A stretch of DNA of 17,499 bases from Coriobacteriaceae bacterium AF45-21 (lineage in GTDB: Bacteria; Actinomycetota; Coriobacteriia; Coriobacteriales; Coriobacteriaceae). The notes under the pieces were generated by a model that was given only the letters and a program-made list of their open reading frames with translations, was not told the origin of the DNA and did not search any database. The DNA is taken from contig JAQCYU010000036.1 in NCBI GenBank assembly GCA_027682925.1, positions 1 through 17,499 on the forward strand. The letters are read 5' to 3'. The number at the start of each line of letters is the position of its first letter. Position 1 is the first letter of the stretch. Shown here one piece after another: positions 1 through 7,580 of the stretch. The position numbers were made by a program, and so were the translations under genes.

Positions 1-266
1 GCGATGCGCTCGCGCTCGGCCTCGGCGGCGCGAGCGGCCTCCTCGGCGGCAGCTGCCTGCTCCTCGGCCTGCTTGGCGGCCTCGACTTCCTGAGCGCGGG
101 CCTCGATCACCGAGGCGAGCTGCTTGCGGACCATGGCGACATAGGCGTCCTCCAAAGTGGAGGACGCGGACTTAGCGGGAATCTTCATTTCGGCGAGATG
201 ACCCATCAGTTCCTTGGAGGTCATGCCGAACTCTTTGGCCAGGGTGGACACACGGACTTTTGCCAT
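1..266 (-). CDS. infB: Translation initiation factor IF-2, N-terminal part (cut by window edge)
   Basis: IF-2 is the GTPase that places initiator tRNA on the 30S ribosome. Only the first 88 or so codons are in the window. The protein begins MAKVRVSTLAKEFGMTSKEL, the IF2_N fold typical of bacterial IF-2, with a later stretch built almost only of Ala, Glu, Arg and Gln (AAEEAARAAEAERER). That matches the charged linker actinobacterial IF-2 carries before its G domain. The G domain lies outside the window. The ATG at 264-266 is preceded by AGGTAGGTGA, a good ribosome binding site. It is the last gene seen of the rimP-nusA-infB cluster, 89 bases after nusA, with no ylxR in between. The identification rests on the N-terminal motif and the conserved gene order. 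Confidence 0.93.
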   Translation of the reverse strand, partial: MAKVRVSTLAKEFGMTSKELMGHLAEMKIPAKSASSTLEDAYVAMVRKQLASVIEARAQEVEAAKQAEEQAAAAEEAARAAEAERERI

Positions 267-285
267 ATGACTTCACCTACCTTCT

Positions 286-347
286 GGCACCTTGGGTGCC
301 TAGAGACTGAACGAGCGTGGGAGACGCGCCGGGACCCGCCCGGCGCG
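286..347 (-). other. Two hairpins in the nusA-infB gap
   Basis: The gap holds two perfect stems. One has 9-bp arms at 325-333 and 339-347 (CGCGCCGGG with loop ACCCG), starting about nine bases after the nusA stop. The other has 6-bp arms at 286-291 and 295-300 (GGCACC, loop TTG), close to the infB ribosome binding site. Neither is followed by a U-run on the minus strand, so they look more like mRNA stability, processing or translation-spacing elements than terminators. Their role is inferred. Confidence 0.5.
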
Positions 348-355
348 ACCGCGCG

Positions 356-1603
356 CTAGATCAGGTCCTCCGCATCATCGAAGGCGTCGGTGTCGTGGAC
401 ACCGCAGAAACGGGAGCCGGGACGAGCCTGGTTGCGGCACTGGACGCCGTCCTCGGACACGTACTCGCAGCGGCGGACGTCCTCGTCCTCCTCGTCACCG
501 ATCAGGTCGGCGGCGGGCTCCTCGTGAACGGGAACGTTCTTGAGGATGTCGGCGGCAAGCGTCTCGGACTTGATGTCGATGTGCCAGCCGGTCAGGCGCG
601 CGGCGAGGCGGGCGTTCTGGCCCTCCTTGCCGATGGCGAGGGACAGCTGGTCGTCGGGCACGATGACGCCGGCGTAGGCCTTCTCCTCGTCGATGAGGAC
701 GCGGGTGACCTTGGCAGGCGACAGGGCGTTGGCGACGTAGACGGCAGGATCGGCATCCCACAGGATGACGTCGACGCGCTCGCCACGGAGCTCGCCCACG
801 ACAGCGCGAACACGGCTGCCCTTGGGGCCGACGCAGGCGCCCACGGGATCCAGACGGTCGTCGAGCGAGTGGACGGCTACCTTGGAACGCTGGCCGGGCT
901 CGCGGGCGATCGACTTGATCTGGACGGTGCCCTCATAGATCTCGGGCACCTCCTGCTCAAACAGACGACGCATGAGCTCGGGGTGGGTGCGGGAGATGAC
1001 AATCGGCGGACGGCTGTGCTCGCCGCGAACCGGTTGCAGGTTGGAGTTGGGGTCGCGTACGTCGATGATCACGGCCTTGATGTGCTGGTTGTGCAGGTAG
1101 CGCTCGCCCATCGGGCGCTCGTTGCGCTCGTTCTCGTAACGGCGCTGGTCGAAGTGCGGCAGCTCGGCCTCGACGCCCTCGCGGATCTTGACGATCGTGA
1201 AGTCGGGCGTGGACTGCAGCACGGTGCCGCTGATGAGGTCACCGATGCGGCCGGAGAACTCCTCGTAGATCTGCTCGCGGGCGGAGTTGCGCACGATGGC
1301 GTTGATCTCGGCCTTGGCGTGCTGGGCGGCGATGCGGCTCGTGTTCTTGGGGGTGACGTCGATCTCCTCGAACTCGGTGAAGTTGCCCTCCTCGTCCATG
1401 GAATCGTCGATCGGCTCCAGGCGGTAGACGTAGATCTTGCCGGTGGTGCGGTCGATGGTCACCTTGGCGCCCCACTCAAGATGCAGGATCTCGGCGTAGC
1501 TCTTGGCGAGCGACTGCTCCAGGCGGTCGATCAGGTAGAGCTGGTCGATGTGCTTCTCCTGGCAAAGCTCCATCAGGGCGGACATCATGTCGGATGCTGC
1601 CAT
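356..1603 (-). CDS. nusA: Transcription termination/antitermination factor NusA with Cys-rich tail
   Basis: NusA binds RNA polymerase and nascent RNA and modulates pausing, termination and antitermination. The 415-residue protein has the usual order: N-terminal RNAP-binding domain (about 1-118), S1 domain (about 119-190), KH1 (about 253-275, [17 protein letters not shown]) and KH2 (about 318-345, [20 protein letters not shown]). After KH2 an acidic linker (DEEDEDV) leads to a tail with C379, C389, C400 and H403 in a CxxxxxxxxxC...RFCGVH pattern. This resembles short Cys3His zinc-knuckle-like motifs and is not part of the textbook NusA core. The start ATG follows GGAAGGAAAG and sits one base after the rimP stop, so the two genes are translationally close. 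The usual downstream neighbour ylxR is absent. Confidence 0.96.
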   Translation of the reverse strand: MAASDMMSALMELCQEKHIDQLYLIDRLEQSLAKSYAEILHLEWGAKVTIDRTTGKIYVYRLEPIDDSMDEEGNFTEFEEIDVTPKNTSRIAAQHAKAEINAIVRNSAREQIYEEFSGRIGDLISGTVLQSTPDFTIVKIREGVEAELPHFDQRRYENERNERPMGERYLHNQHIKAVIIDVRDPNSNLQPVRGEHSRPPIVISRTHPELMRRLFEQEVPEIYEGTVQIKSIAREPGQRSKVAVHSLDDRLDPVGACVGPKGSRVRAVVGELRGERVDVILWDADPAVYVANALSPAKVTRVLIDEEKAYAGVIVPDDQLSLAIGKEGQNARLAARLTGWHIDIKSETLAADILKNVPVHEEPAADLIGDEEDEDVRRCEYVSEDGVQCRNQARPGSRFCGVHDTDAFDDAEDLI

Positions 1604-1604
1604 C

Positions 1605-2099
1605 TTACTTTCCTTCCTTCGCGGGCTTGAAGTCGTAGGTGGGCTTCAACTTGCACTTTTTAACATCAGAGAAATCGAGGGTAACGGACTCGCCGTCCTC
1701 GAGCTCGAGGGTCACGTTCGTCTCGGTCGCGGCGGCAATCTTGCCGGTGTACTTGCGACGGCCCTCGGTGGCGGTGGAGGTGAGCTCGCAGTCCTCGCCC
1801 ACAAAGCGGGCAAAGTCGCGCGGACGGCGCAGCGGTCGCGCCATGCCCGGGCTCGACACCTCGAGCGTGTAGCTCGAAGAGATGGGGTCGAGCTCCTCAA
1901 TCACATCGCCGACCCACTTGGTGTTGGCCGTGACGTCGTTGAGCGACAGGCTCTGACCCTCGGCACCCTCGATACGCACGCGCACGCAGGGGGCCTTGGT
2001 GGCACCCACGAGCTCGACGTCGACGATGTCGACATCGTACTGGGGAGCGACGGCCTCGAGCGCGTCGATGATCGCCTGCTCGGTCTTGGTCTTGACCAT
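1605..2099 (-). CDS. rimP: Ribosome maturation factor RimP
   Basis: RimP is a cytoplasmic factor needed for 30S subunit maturation. The 164-residue protein shows the family signature: an N-terminal domain with VDIVDVELVGATKAPCVRVRI-type strands, the central ELDPISSSYTLEVSSPGMARPL segment (the conserved LEVSSPGxxRPL), and a small C-terminal Sm-like barrel (YTGKIAAATETNVTLELEDG). The reading frame stays open far upstream to about 2312, but the true start is the ATG at 2097-2099. It has GGAGGTG seven bases upstream, and the homologous part begins there (MVKTKTEQAIIDALEAVAP). Immediately followed by nusA. Length is normal for the family. Confidence 0.95.
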   Translation of the reverse strand: MVKTKTEQAIIDALEAVAPQYDVDIVDVELVGATKAPCVRVRIEGAEGQSLSLNDVTANTKWVGDVIEELDPISSSYTLEVSSPGMARPLRRPRDFARFVGEDCELTSTATEGRRKYTGKIAAATETNVTLELEDGESVTLDFSDVKKCKLKPTYDFKPAKEGK

Positions 2100-2119
2100 T
2101 GCGGCACCTCCATCCATAC

Positions 2120-2152
2120 AAAAAAGAAGCGGGGCCGAAACCCCACTTCTTT
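2120..2152 (-). terminator. Terminator-like hairpin in the rimP leader (possible attenuator)
   Basis: On the minus strand an 11-bp GC-capped stem plus one G-U wobble is formed by 2146-2152/2141-2144 and 2123-2129/2131-2134. It is followed by a run of six U residues (2120-2125 complement). It lies about 20 bases upstream of the rimP ATG and only about 20 bases downstream of the predicted transcription start. That position suits an attenuator better than a terminator for leuS, which has its own at 2295-2330. Confidence 0.65.
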
Positions 2153-2177
2153 CAATTACAACTTCATTTGCAAGCAA

Positions 2178-2206
2178 ACTATACCAATAGCTGCGGAAAC
2201 GTGCAA
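2178..2206 (-). promoter_or_regulatory. Promoter for rimP-nusA-infB
   Basis: Read on the minus strand, TTGCAC (complement of 2201-2206) and TATAGT (complement of 2178-2183) are separated by exactly 17 bases. This is a good sigma-70/SigA-type promoter. The predicted start is near 2171, giving a leader of about 70 bases that contains the hairpin at 2120-2152. Confidence 0.75.
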
Positions 2207-2294
2207 GCACAGTACGAATCTGCAGGTCAGCGTGCGCACAGGTTCTCCACAAGAATAGAACAATTGACCGCGGGCGCTTTGGGCAGGCAAAACA

Positions 2295-2330
2295 AAACGA
2301 GGGACGACCCAACCGGACCGTCCCTCGTTT
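2295..2330 (-). terminator. Intrinsic terminator after leuS
   Basis: A perfect 12-bp inverted repeat (2295-2306 and 2319-2330, arm AAACGAGGGACG) begins about 28 bases after the leuS stop. On the minus strand it is followed by TGTTTTG, so it can act as a Rho-independent terminator of leuS. It separates leuS from the rimP promoter. Confidence 0.8.
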
Positions 2331-2357
2331 ATTGCATGTCAGCTTTACACGCAGAGC

Positions 2358-4932
2358 CTATTTGACCACCAGGTTGACCAGCTTGCCGGGCACGCAGATG
2401 GTCTTGACGACCGTCTTGCCCTCGAGCCACTTGGCGACGGCGGCCTCGGCGGCAGCTGCATATCCTCATTGGAGGCATCGCGGGCAACGTCGACGCGGCC
2501 GCGGACCTTGCCGAGCACCTGGACCACGATCTGCACCGTGTCCTCAACGGACTCGGCCAGGTCGAACTCGGGCCAGGCGGCGGTGTAGGCGTTGCCCTCG
2601 CAGCCGAGTGCCTCGTGCCACAGCTCGTCGGCCCAGAACGGGCAGATGGGCGCCAGGACGCTCACGATGTCCTTGGCCACGCCGTAACACAGGGCCTTGT
2701 CACGGGAAGCGCCCTCAGTAGCGTTGAGGTAGGCGCTCGCGGCATTGACGAGTTCCATGACGGCCGAGATCGCGGTGTTGAACTGGCCGCGGTCAAAGTC
2801 CTCGGTGCACTTGGCAATGGTGCGGTGACGCTCGCGATAGAGCTTCATCGCGGCCTCGTCGAGCGCGGACTTGTCAAAGGCCACGTTGGCGTCACCGGAC
2901 TGGACGAGCTGCCACACGATACGCCAGGCGCGCTTAATGAAGCGGTTGGCGCCCTCGACGGCCTTGGGATCCCAGTCGAAGTCCTTCTCGGGCGGGGCGA
3001 TAAACAGGATCGCCAGACGCATGGTGTCGGCGCCGTAGGGCTCGATGACCGAGCTCGGGGGCACGACGTTGCCCTTGGACTTGGACATGGTGTCGCCGTT
3101 CTCGTCCTTGACCATGCCCTGGCACAGCAGGTTGGTGAAGGGCTCGTCAACGCTCAGCAGGCCCAGATCGCGCAGCGCCTTGGTAAAGAAGCGGCTGTAG
3201 AGCAGGTGCAAAATGGCGTGCTCGATGCCGCCGATGTAGTTATCGACGGGCATCCAACGGTCGGCAGCCTCACGGGAGAAGGGCAGCTCGGTGTTGTGCG
3301 GGTCGGTATAGCGCAGGTAATACCAACTGGAGCAGGTAAAGGTGTCCATGGTATCGGTCTCACGCTTGGCCGGGCGACCGCAGACCGGGCAGGTGGTCTC
3401 GTAGAACTCCTTGCACTCGGCGAGGGTCTCGCCGGCACCCAGGTCCAGGTTCTCGGGCAGCGTCACCGGCAGCTGGTCCTCGGGCACGGGCACGATGCCG
3501 CAGTGCTCGCAGTGGATGGCCGGGATGGGGTTGCCCAATAACGCTGACGGCTGATGAGCCAGTCGCGCAGACGGAACTCGACCTTGCGACGGCCGCAGCC
3601 CATGGCCTCGAGGTCGGCCACGATGGCAGCCTCGCCCTCAGAGTGCTTGCCGCCGCGCATGCCGGTGTACTTGCCCGACTGGACCAGCGTGCCCTCGGCA
3701 GCGTGGGCGCAATCCCAGTCGACGGTCTCGGCATGGAAGGTGTCGATGGTCTCGCCGCTAGCCTCGACGGCAGCGCGATCCTCATCGTCCAGGATGATCG
3801 GCACGATCGGCAGGTCGTACTTGCGGGCGAACTCAAAGTCGCGCTGGTCGCCGCAGGGAACGGCCATGACGGCACCGGTGCCGTAGTCGGCAACGACATA
3901 GTCGGCAACCCACACGGGGATCTTCTCGCCGTTGACGGGGTTTACCACGTAGCGGCCCGTAAAGGCGCCGTGCTTCTCGAGGGTACCCTGGGCGCGCTCG
4001 ACGGCAGAGATATGCTTGGAGTCCTCGACGATCTTGGTGACGGCCTCCTCGTACTGAGTGCCCTCGACGAGCTCGTGCAGGCGCGCGTACTCGGGAGACA
4101 GGACAAAGAAGGAAACGCCAAAGAGCGTGTCGGCGCGCGTGGTGAAGACGGTGATCTTACCCTCGTCGCCCTCGATGGGCTCGCCATCGGCGTCGCACAG
4201 GGTAAAGTCAACCTCGGCGCCCTCGGAGCGGCCGATCCAGTTGGCCTGCATCTGCTTGACGCGCTCGGGCCAGCCGGGGAGCTTCTCCAGGTCATCGAGC
4301 AGCTCCTGGGAGTAGTCGGTGATCTTGTAGTACCACTGCTCGAGGTCACGCTTCTCGGGCTCGGTGCCGCAACGCCAGCACTTGCCCTCGGTTACCTGCT
4401 CGTTGGCCAAAACGGTCTTGCAGGTGGGGCACCAGTTGACCGGGTTCTTCTTGCGGTAGACCAGACCCTTTTCCCACATCTTTTCAAAGATCCACTGACC
4501 CCAGCGATAGTAGTCGGGGCTACAGGTCTTAACGGTACGATCCAGATCGTAGGAGAAGCCCATGCGCCTCATCGTGGCGAGCGCCTGGTCCATGTTCTTA
4601 TACGTCCAGGCGGCAGCCTGCGTATTGTGCTTGATGGCAGCGTTCTCGGCGGGCAGGCCAAAGGCGTCAAAGCCGATGGGGTGCAGCACGTCAAAGCCGC
4701 GCATGCGGGCCTGACGGGCCATGGCATCGCCGATGGTGTAGTTGCGCGCGTGGCCCATGTGCAGGTCGCCCGACGGATACGGGAACATCTCGAGCACGTA
4801 CTTCTTGGGCTTGCTGGCGTCGGTGTCGACGGCAAAGAGGTTGGAGTCCTCCCAGGCCTTCATCCACTTGGACTCAATGGCCTGTGCGTCATAGGCAGGG
4901 ATCTCGTCCTTATGATCTGTGCAATCGCACAT
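2358..4932 (-). CDS. leuS: Leucyl-tRNA synthetase, interrupted by two apparent 1-base deletions
   Basis: LeuRS charges tRNA-Leu with leucine in the cytoplasm. Class I motifs are clear: HMGHARNY at about residues 58-65 and MSKSKGN at about 616-622. There is a CPTCKTVL...CWRCG zinc-ribbon segment, the editing insertion, and the [11 protein letters not shown] motif. The frame breaks after RQRYW near 3534-3536, where TATTGGGCAAC would need one more G to give [16 protein letters not shown]. It breaks again near 2456, where one more G restores a normal end (GEDMQ-like, then [14 protein letters not shown] and KLVNLVVK, stop TAG at 2358-2360). With both bases restored the length is 858 residues, normal for the family. 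The start ATG at 4930-4932 follows AAGGAG. As leuS is essential and usually single-copy, sequencing error is more likely than a true pseudogene. Confidence 0.93.
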
Positions 4933-4955
4933 ATCAGCTCCTTTAATCTTAGCTG

Positions 4956-5074
4956 GGGTCGATCGGCTTAGCTTGATTCGCTACTGCGGACAGTCCTGCG
5001 CAAGACGAAGAGCACATTAAGTGCTCTTCTTTGCGTGCGGAACTTGTAGCGAACAAAGTCAAGCCGCCCGACCC
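4956..5074 (-). ncRNA. Long structured leader RNA of leuS
   Basis: The 150-base leader between the likely leuS promoter and its ATG folds back on itself. Pairing arms are 4956-4961 with 5069-5074 (GGGTCG), 4964-4967 with 5063-5066 (CGGC), 4977-4984 with 5046-5053 (TTCGCTAC), 4999-5003 with 5031-5035, and a 9-bp apical hairpin 5007-5015 with 5021-5029 (GAAGAGCAC). The arms are nested in order, as expected for one extended stem. No T-box consensus (such as GGTGGTACCGCGG) is visible. It could be a cis-regulatory element for the synthetase. An alternative is an inserted palindromic repeat. Confidence 0.5.
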
Positions 5075-5091
5075 TAAGGTTAACTCGCACG

Positions 5092-5100
5092 ATGATAGCA
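5092..5100 (-). promoter_or_regulatory. Extended -10 promoter for leuS
   Basis: The minus strand reads TGCTATCAT, an extended -10 (TGn plus TATCAT), just after the hairpin at 5109-5143. No convincing -35 is seen, as is common for extended -10 promoters. The predicted start is near 5085. Confidence 0.5.
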
Positions 5101-5108
5101 AATACGAC

Positions 5109-5143
5109 AAGCGAGATGCCTGCGACTTGCAGGCATCTCGCTT
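5109..5143. terminator. Perfect 15-bp hairpin between guaB and leuS
   Basis: Arms at 5109-5123 and 5129-5143 (AAGCGAGATGCCTGC) are perfectly complementary around the loop GACTT. On the plus strand it is followed by TTATCTAAAT, on the minus strand by GTCGTATTTGC. Neither U-run is ideal. It probably insulates leuS from guaB transcription. Confidence 0.6.
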
Positions 5144-5180
5144 TATCTAAATAACGTGGTTGGGAATCAACCTTTGTCTG

Positions 5181-5206
5181 AAACTCGTTCTAGCACGAAC
5201 GGGTTT
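5181..5206. terminator. Bidirectional terminator-like hairpin downstream of guaB
   Basis: AAACTCGTTC (5181-5190) pairs with GAACGGGTTT (5197-5206), with one wobble, around the loop TAGCAC. T-rich ends occur on both strands. It is a plausible terminator for guaB on the minus strand. Confidence 0.5.
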
Positions 5207-5297
5207 TCCAGGTGCCGCAGATTGCCGTGAAAGAGGAGCGCCGCGTACTTAAGTACGCAAGCGACGGTTTGAACGGCAAGGTGCGGTGCCTGGGAAA
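5204..5297. repeat. 94-bp imperfect palindromic element abutting guaB
   Basis: The sequence is symmetric about 5250/5251. The core GCGTACTTAAGTACGC (5243-5258) is a perfect 16-bp palindrome. Outward, the arms share CCAGG, CCGCA, TTGCCGT and AA blocks separated by short unpaired spots (for example CCAGGTGCCGCAGATTGCCG on the left against the complement of CGGCAAGGTGCGGTGCCTGG on the right). It begins six bases beyond the guaB stop. This pattern of conserved blocks with paired mismatches looks like a REP or MITE-like element, or a large stem-loop that protects the guaB mRNA end. Confidence 0.7.
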
Positions 5298-5302
5298 GCC
5301 GC

Positions 5303-6814
5303 TTAGCGGTAGCTGACGCTTTGCTGGGAGTCCTTGACGACTACGTCGTGGGCGCCGCCTTCGACGATCGAGGTCGAGCTCACCAGAGTCAGGCGCGCCT
5401 TTTCCTGGAGCTCGGGGATCGAGAGGGCACCGCAGTTGCACATCGTGGACTTAACCTTGTAGAGCGTGCTGCCCACGCCGTCCTTGAGGGACCCGGCGTA
5501 CGGGACGTAGGAGTCGACGCCCTCGACGAAGCTGAGCTTCGCGGCGCCGCCCAGGTCGTAGCGCTGCCAGTTGCGGGCACGCGCGGAACCCTCGCCCCAG
5601 TACTCCTTCATGTACTGACCGTTCACGTTGACGCGCTCGGTCGGGCTCTCGTCGAAGCGGGCGAAGTAGCGGCCCAGCATCATAAAGTCGGCACCCATCG
5701 CAAGGGCGAGCGTCATGTGGTAGTCGTAGACGATACCGCCGTCGGAGCACACGGGCACGTAGACGCCGGTCTCCTCGTAGTACTCGTCACGAGCGCGACA
5801 GACATCGATCAGCGCGGTGGCCTGGCCACGGCCGATACCCTTGGTCTCACGGGTGATGCAGATGGATCCGCCACCGATACCGACCTTGATGAAGTCGGCA
5901 CCGCAGTCGGCCAGGAAGCGGAAGCCCTCGGCGTCGACGACGTTACCGGCGCCGACCTTGACATCCTCGCCATAGTTGGCGCGGATCCACTCGATGGTGC
6001 GCTTCTGCCACTCGCTGAAGCCCTCGGAAGAGTCGATGCACAGGACGTCGGCACCGGCCTCGATGAGCAGCGGCACGCGCTCGGCATAGTCGCGGGTGTT
6101 GATGCCGGCGCCGACCATGTAGCGCTTATCGCCGTCGAGCAGCTCGTTGGGGTTGGTCTTATGGCTGTCGTAGTCCTTGCGGAAGACGATGCCCATGAGG
6201 TGATCGTTGTCGTCGACGATCGGCAGGGCGTTGAGCTTGTTGTCCCAGATGACGTCGTTAGCGACCTTGAGGCTAATGTTCTTATCGCCCACGATGAGCT
6301 GCTCACGCGGGGTCATGAACTCGGAGACCTTCTTCTGGTGATCATCGCGGCTGGGGCGATAATCGCGGCTGGTGACGATGCCCAGGAGCTTACCCTTGGG
6401 GGTGCCGTCGTCGGTAACCGGCATGGTGGAGTGACCGGTCTTCTCCTTGAGGGCGATAACCTGCTCCATGGTCATGTCGGGGGTCAGCGTAGAATCGGAC
6501 TGCACAAAACCGGCCTTGTGATCCTTGACGGCCTTGACCATAGCGGCCTCGGACTCGGGGGTCTGAGAACCGTAAATGAAGGACAGGCCACCCTCGGTAG
6601 CGAGCGCGACACCCATGTCGACGCCCGAGACGGACTGCATGATGGCGGAAACCATGGGGATGTTCAGGGTGATTGCCGGCTTCTCACCGCGCTTAAAGCG
6701 GGTTAGCGGCGTCTTAAGAGAGACGTTGTTGGGGATGCACTGCGAGGACGAGTAACCAGGGACCAGCAGATACTCCGAAAACGTGTGGGACTCACCGGGA
6801 AAGAACGTAGCCAT
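5303..6814 (-). CDS. guaB: IMP dehydrogenase
   Basis: IMPDH oxidises IMP to XMP with NAD+, the first committed step of GTP synthesis. The 503-residue protein has an N-terminal start of the TIM barrel, a CBS-domain pair at about 105-220 (for example [12 protein letters not shown] and [12 protein letters not shown]), and the catalytic loop [20 protein letters not shown] with the active-site Cys at about residue 319. This is followed by [20 protein letters not shown] and the phosphate-binding MMLGRYFAR. The [10 protein letters not shown] segment holds the usual substrate/NAD Asp. The ATG follows AAGGAG with four bases between. Length is slightly above the usual 480-490. The variant loop motifs suggest the divergent IMPDH subgroup seen in gut anaerobes. 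No frame damage. Confidence 0.95.
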   Translation of the reverse strand: MATFFPGESHTFSEYLLVPGYSSSQCIPNNVSLKTPLTRFKRGEKPAITLNIPMVSAIMQSVSGVDMGVALATEGGLSFIYGSQTPESEAAMVKAVKDHKAGFVQSDSTLTPDMTMEQVIALKEKTGHSTMPVTDDGTPKGKLLGIVTSRDYRPSRDDHQKKVSEFMTPREQLIVGDKNISLKVANDVIWDNKLNALPIVDDNDHLMGIVFRKDYDSHKTNPNELLDGDKRYMVGAGINTRDYAERVPLLIEAGADVLCIDSSEGFSEWQKRTIEWIRANYGEDVKVGAGNVVDAEGFRFLADCGADFIKVGIGGGSICITRETKGIGRGQATALIDVCRARDEYYEETGVYVPVCSDGGIVYDYHMTLALAMGADFMMLGRYFARFDESPTERVNVNGQYMKEYWGEGSARARNWQRYDLGGAAKLSFVEGVDSYVPYAGSLKDGVGSTLYKVKSTMCNCGALSIPELQEKARLTLVSSTSIVEGGAHDVVVKDSQQSVSYR

Positions 6815-6914
6815 GTTTCTCCTTTTTCCATGCGACCGGTCGGCTGCAGGCCTCGTAGGACCCAGCCCAACCTTGGGCGCCCAATACTGGGGAAGTATCT
6901 TAACGCACTTTGAC

Positions 6915-6923
6915 TGCTACAAT
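6915..6923 (+). promoter_or_regulatory. Extended -10 promoter for the ModE-like gene
   Basis: TGCTACAAT fits an extended -10 (TGn plus TACAAT). It lies about 85 bases before the ATG of the ModE-like gene, in the divergent gap with guaB. No good -35 is visible at 17 bases. Confidence 0.45.
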
Positions 6924-7007
6924 GCATGATTTAAGAAGAGCACACGAGGGTTTGACGCAGGCTTTGCGTTTGCCCAGCAAACACTTTAGCGGGGAGACGC
7001 GGAGCAC

Positions 7008-7355
7008 ATGGAGTACAAGACGACGGCAAAGTTGGTCATTCAAGCGTGCGACAAAGACCTGCCGGGCGTGTTCGGCCACGGCTGTGTCTTGCTGCTGCAG
7101 GGCATCGGCCGCGAGCACTCGCTCAACCGCGCCGCCAAGAGCATGGGCATGGCGTATTCCAAAGCCTGGCGCATTGTGAACGAGGCGGAAGGACAGCTGG
7201 GCTGCAAGCTCATCGAGCGCGACGGCGCCCGCGGATCATCGCTCACCCCCGCCGGCGAGCGAGCCATAGCGGCGTACGAGGAGCTGCAGGCCGACATCAA
7301 CAACGTCATCGCCACCGAAGCCAACGACCTCATCGCCAGCATCAACGCAGGATAG
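7008..7355 (+). CDS. ModE-type winged-helix DNA-binding protein (single domain)
   Basis: The 115-residue protein matches the N-terminal LysR/ModE-type helix-turn-helix: HGCVLLLQGIGREHSLNRAAKSMGMAYSKAWRIVNEAEGQL, then the wing CKLIERDGARGSSLTPAGERAIAAYEEL. In ModE the A-K-x-MG-M-SY-K-AW pattern is diagnostic and regulates molybdate or related transport genes. Here the C-terminal molybdate-binding TOBE domains are missing, so ligand sensing, if any, would need another protein. The ATG follows GCGGAGCAC. It is divergent from guaB, and no transporter is nearby to indicate the target. Confidence 0.85.
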   Translation: MEYKTTAKLVIQACDKDLPGVFGHGCVLLLQGIGREHSLNRAAKSMGMAYSKAWRIVNEAEGQLGCKLIERDGARGSSLTPAGERAIAAYEELQADINNVIATEANDLIASINAG

Positions 7356-7424
7356 TCCTTTTGGGACTGAATTGTTGTCCAGCGCGCCCTCGGATTGAGG
7401 CTCGCGCCACAAAATGGGCCCATA

Positions 7425-7546
7425 TACTACGTTTAGTTGAATACCCTAGACCATACCGGGCATTATGAAAATAAAACCGCTGGTAGATAGCTTGGCGATT
7501 TTCAAAATAAGCGGGTATGGTCGACCCCTACGGCTTAAACGTAGTA
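7425..7546. repeat. Intergenic imperfect inverted repeat
   Basis: TACTACGTTTA (7425-7435) is repeated inverted at 7536-7546, and GACCATACC (7449-7457) is repeated inverted at 7514-7522. The arms are nested in the right order to form a hairpin of about 122 bases with an AT-rich middle. The gap between the ModE-like gene and the convergent PLP-family gene holds no gene. It may be a palindromic mobile repeat, and it may also end transcription from both sides. Confidence 0.55.
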
Positions 7547-7580
7547 AATAGGCCGTTTTCGTGGCACAGACCCCGATTAG

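Noticed and set aside
317..1630. Long plus-strand open frame (437 codons) opposite nusA
   Set aside because: It mirrors the nusA coding strand; high-GC codon bias leaves antisense frames open. No domain and no ribosome binding site.
3643..4971. Long plus-strand open frame (442 codons) opposite leuS
   Set aside because: Antisense shadow of leuS with Leu/Val/Gly-rich composition and no family match.
4951..5019. 22-codon upstream ORF (MCSSSC...) in the leuS leader as an attenuation peptide
   Set aside because: Only one leucine codon and a weak ribosome binding site, so no support for leucine-dependent attenuation.
4933..5085. T-box riboswitch for leuS
   Set aside because: The leader is structured but lacks the T-box consensus and a recognisable specifier loop.
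5321..6706. Long plus-strand open frame (461 codons) opposite guaB
   Set aside because: Antisense shadow of a clearly conserved IMP dehydrogenase gene.
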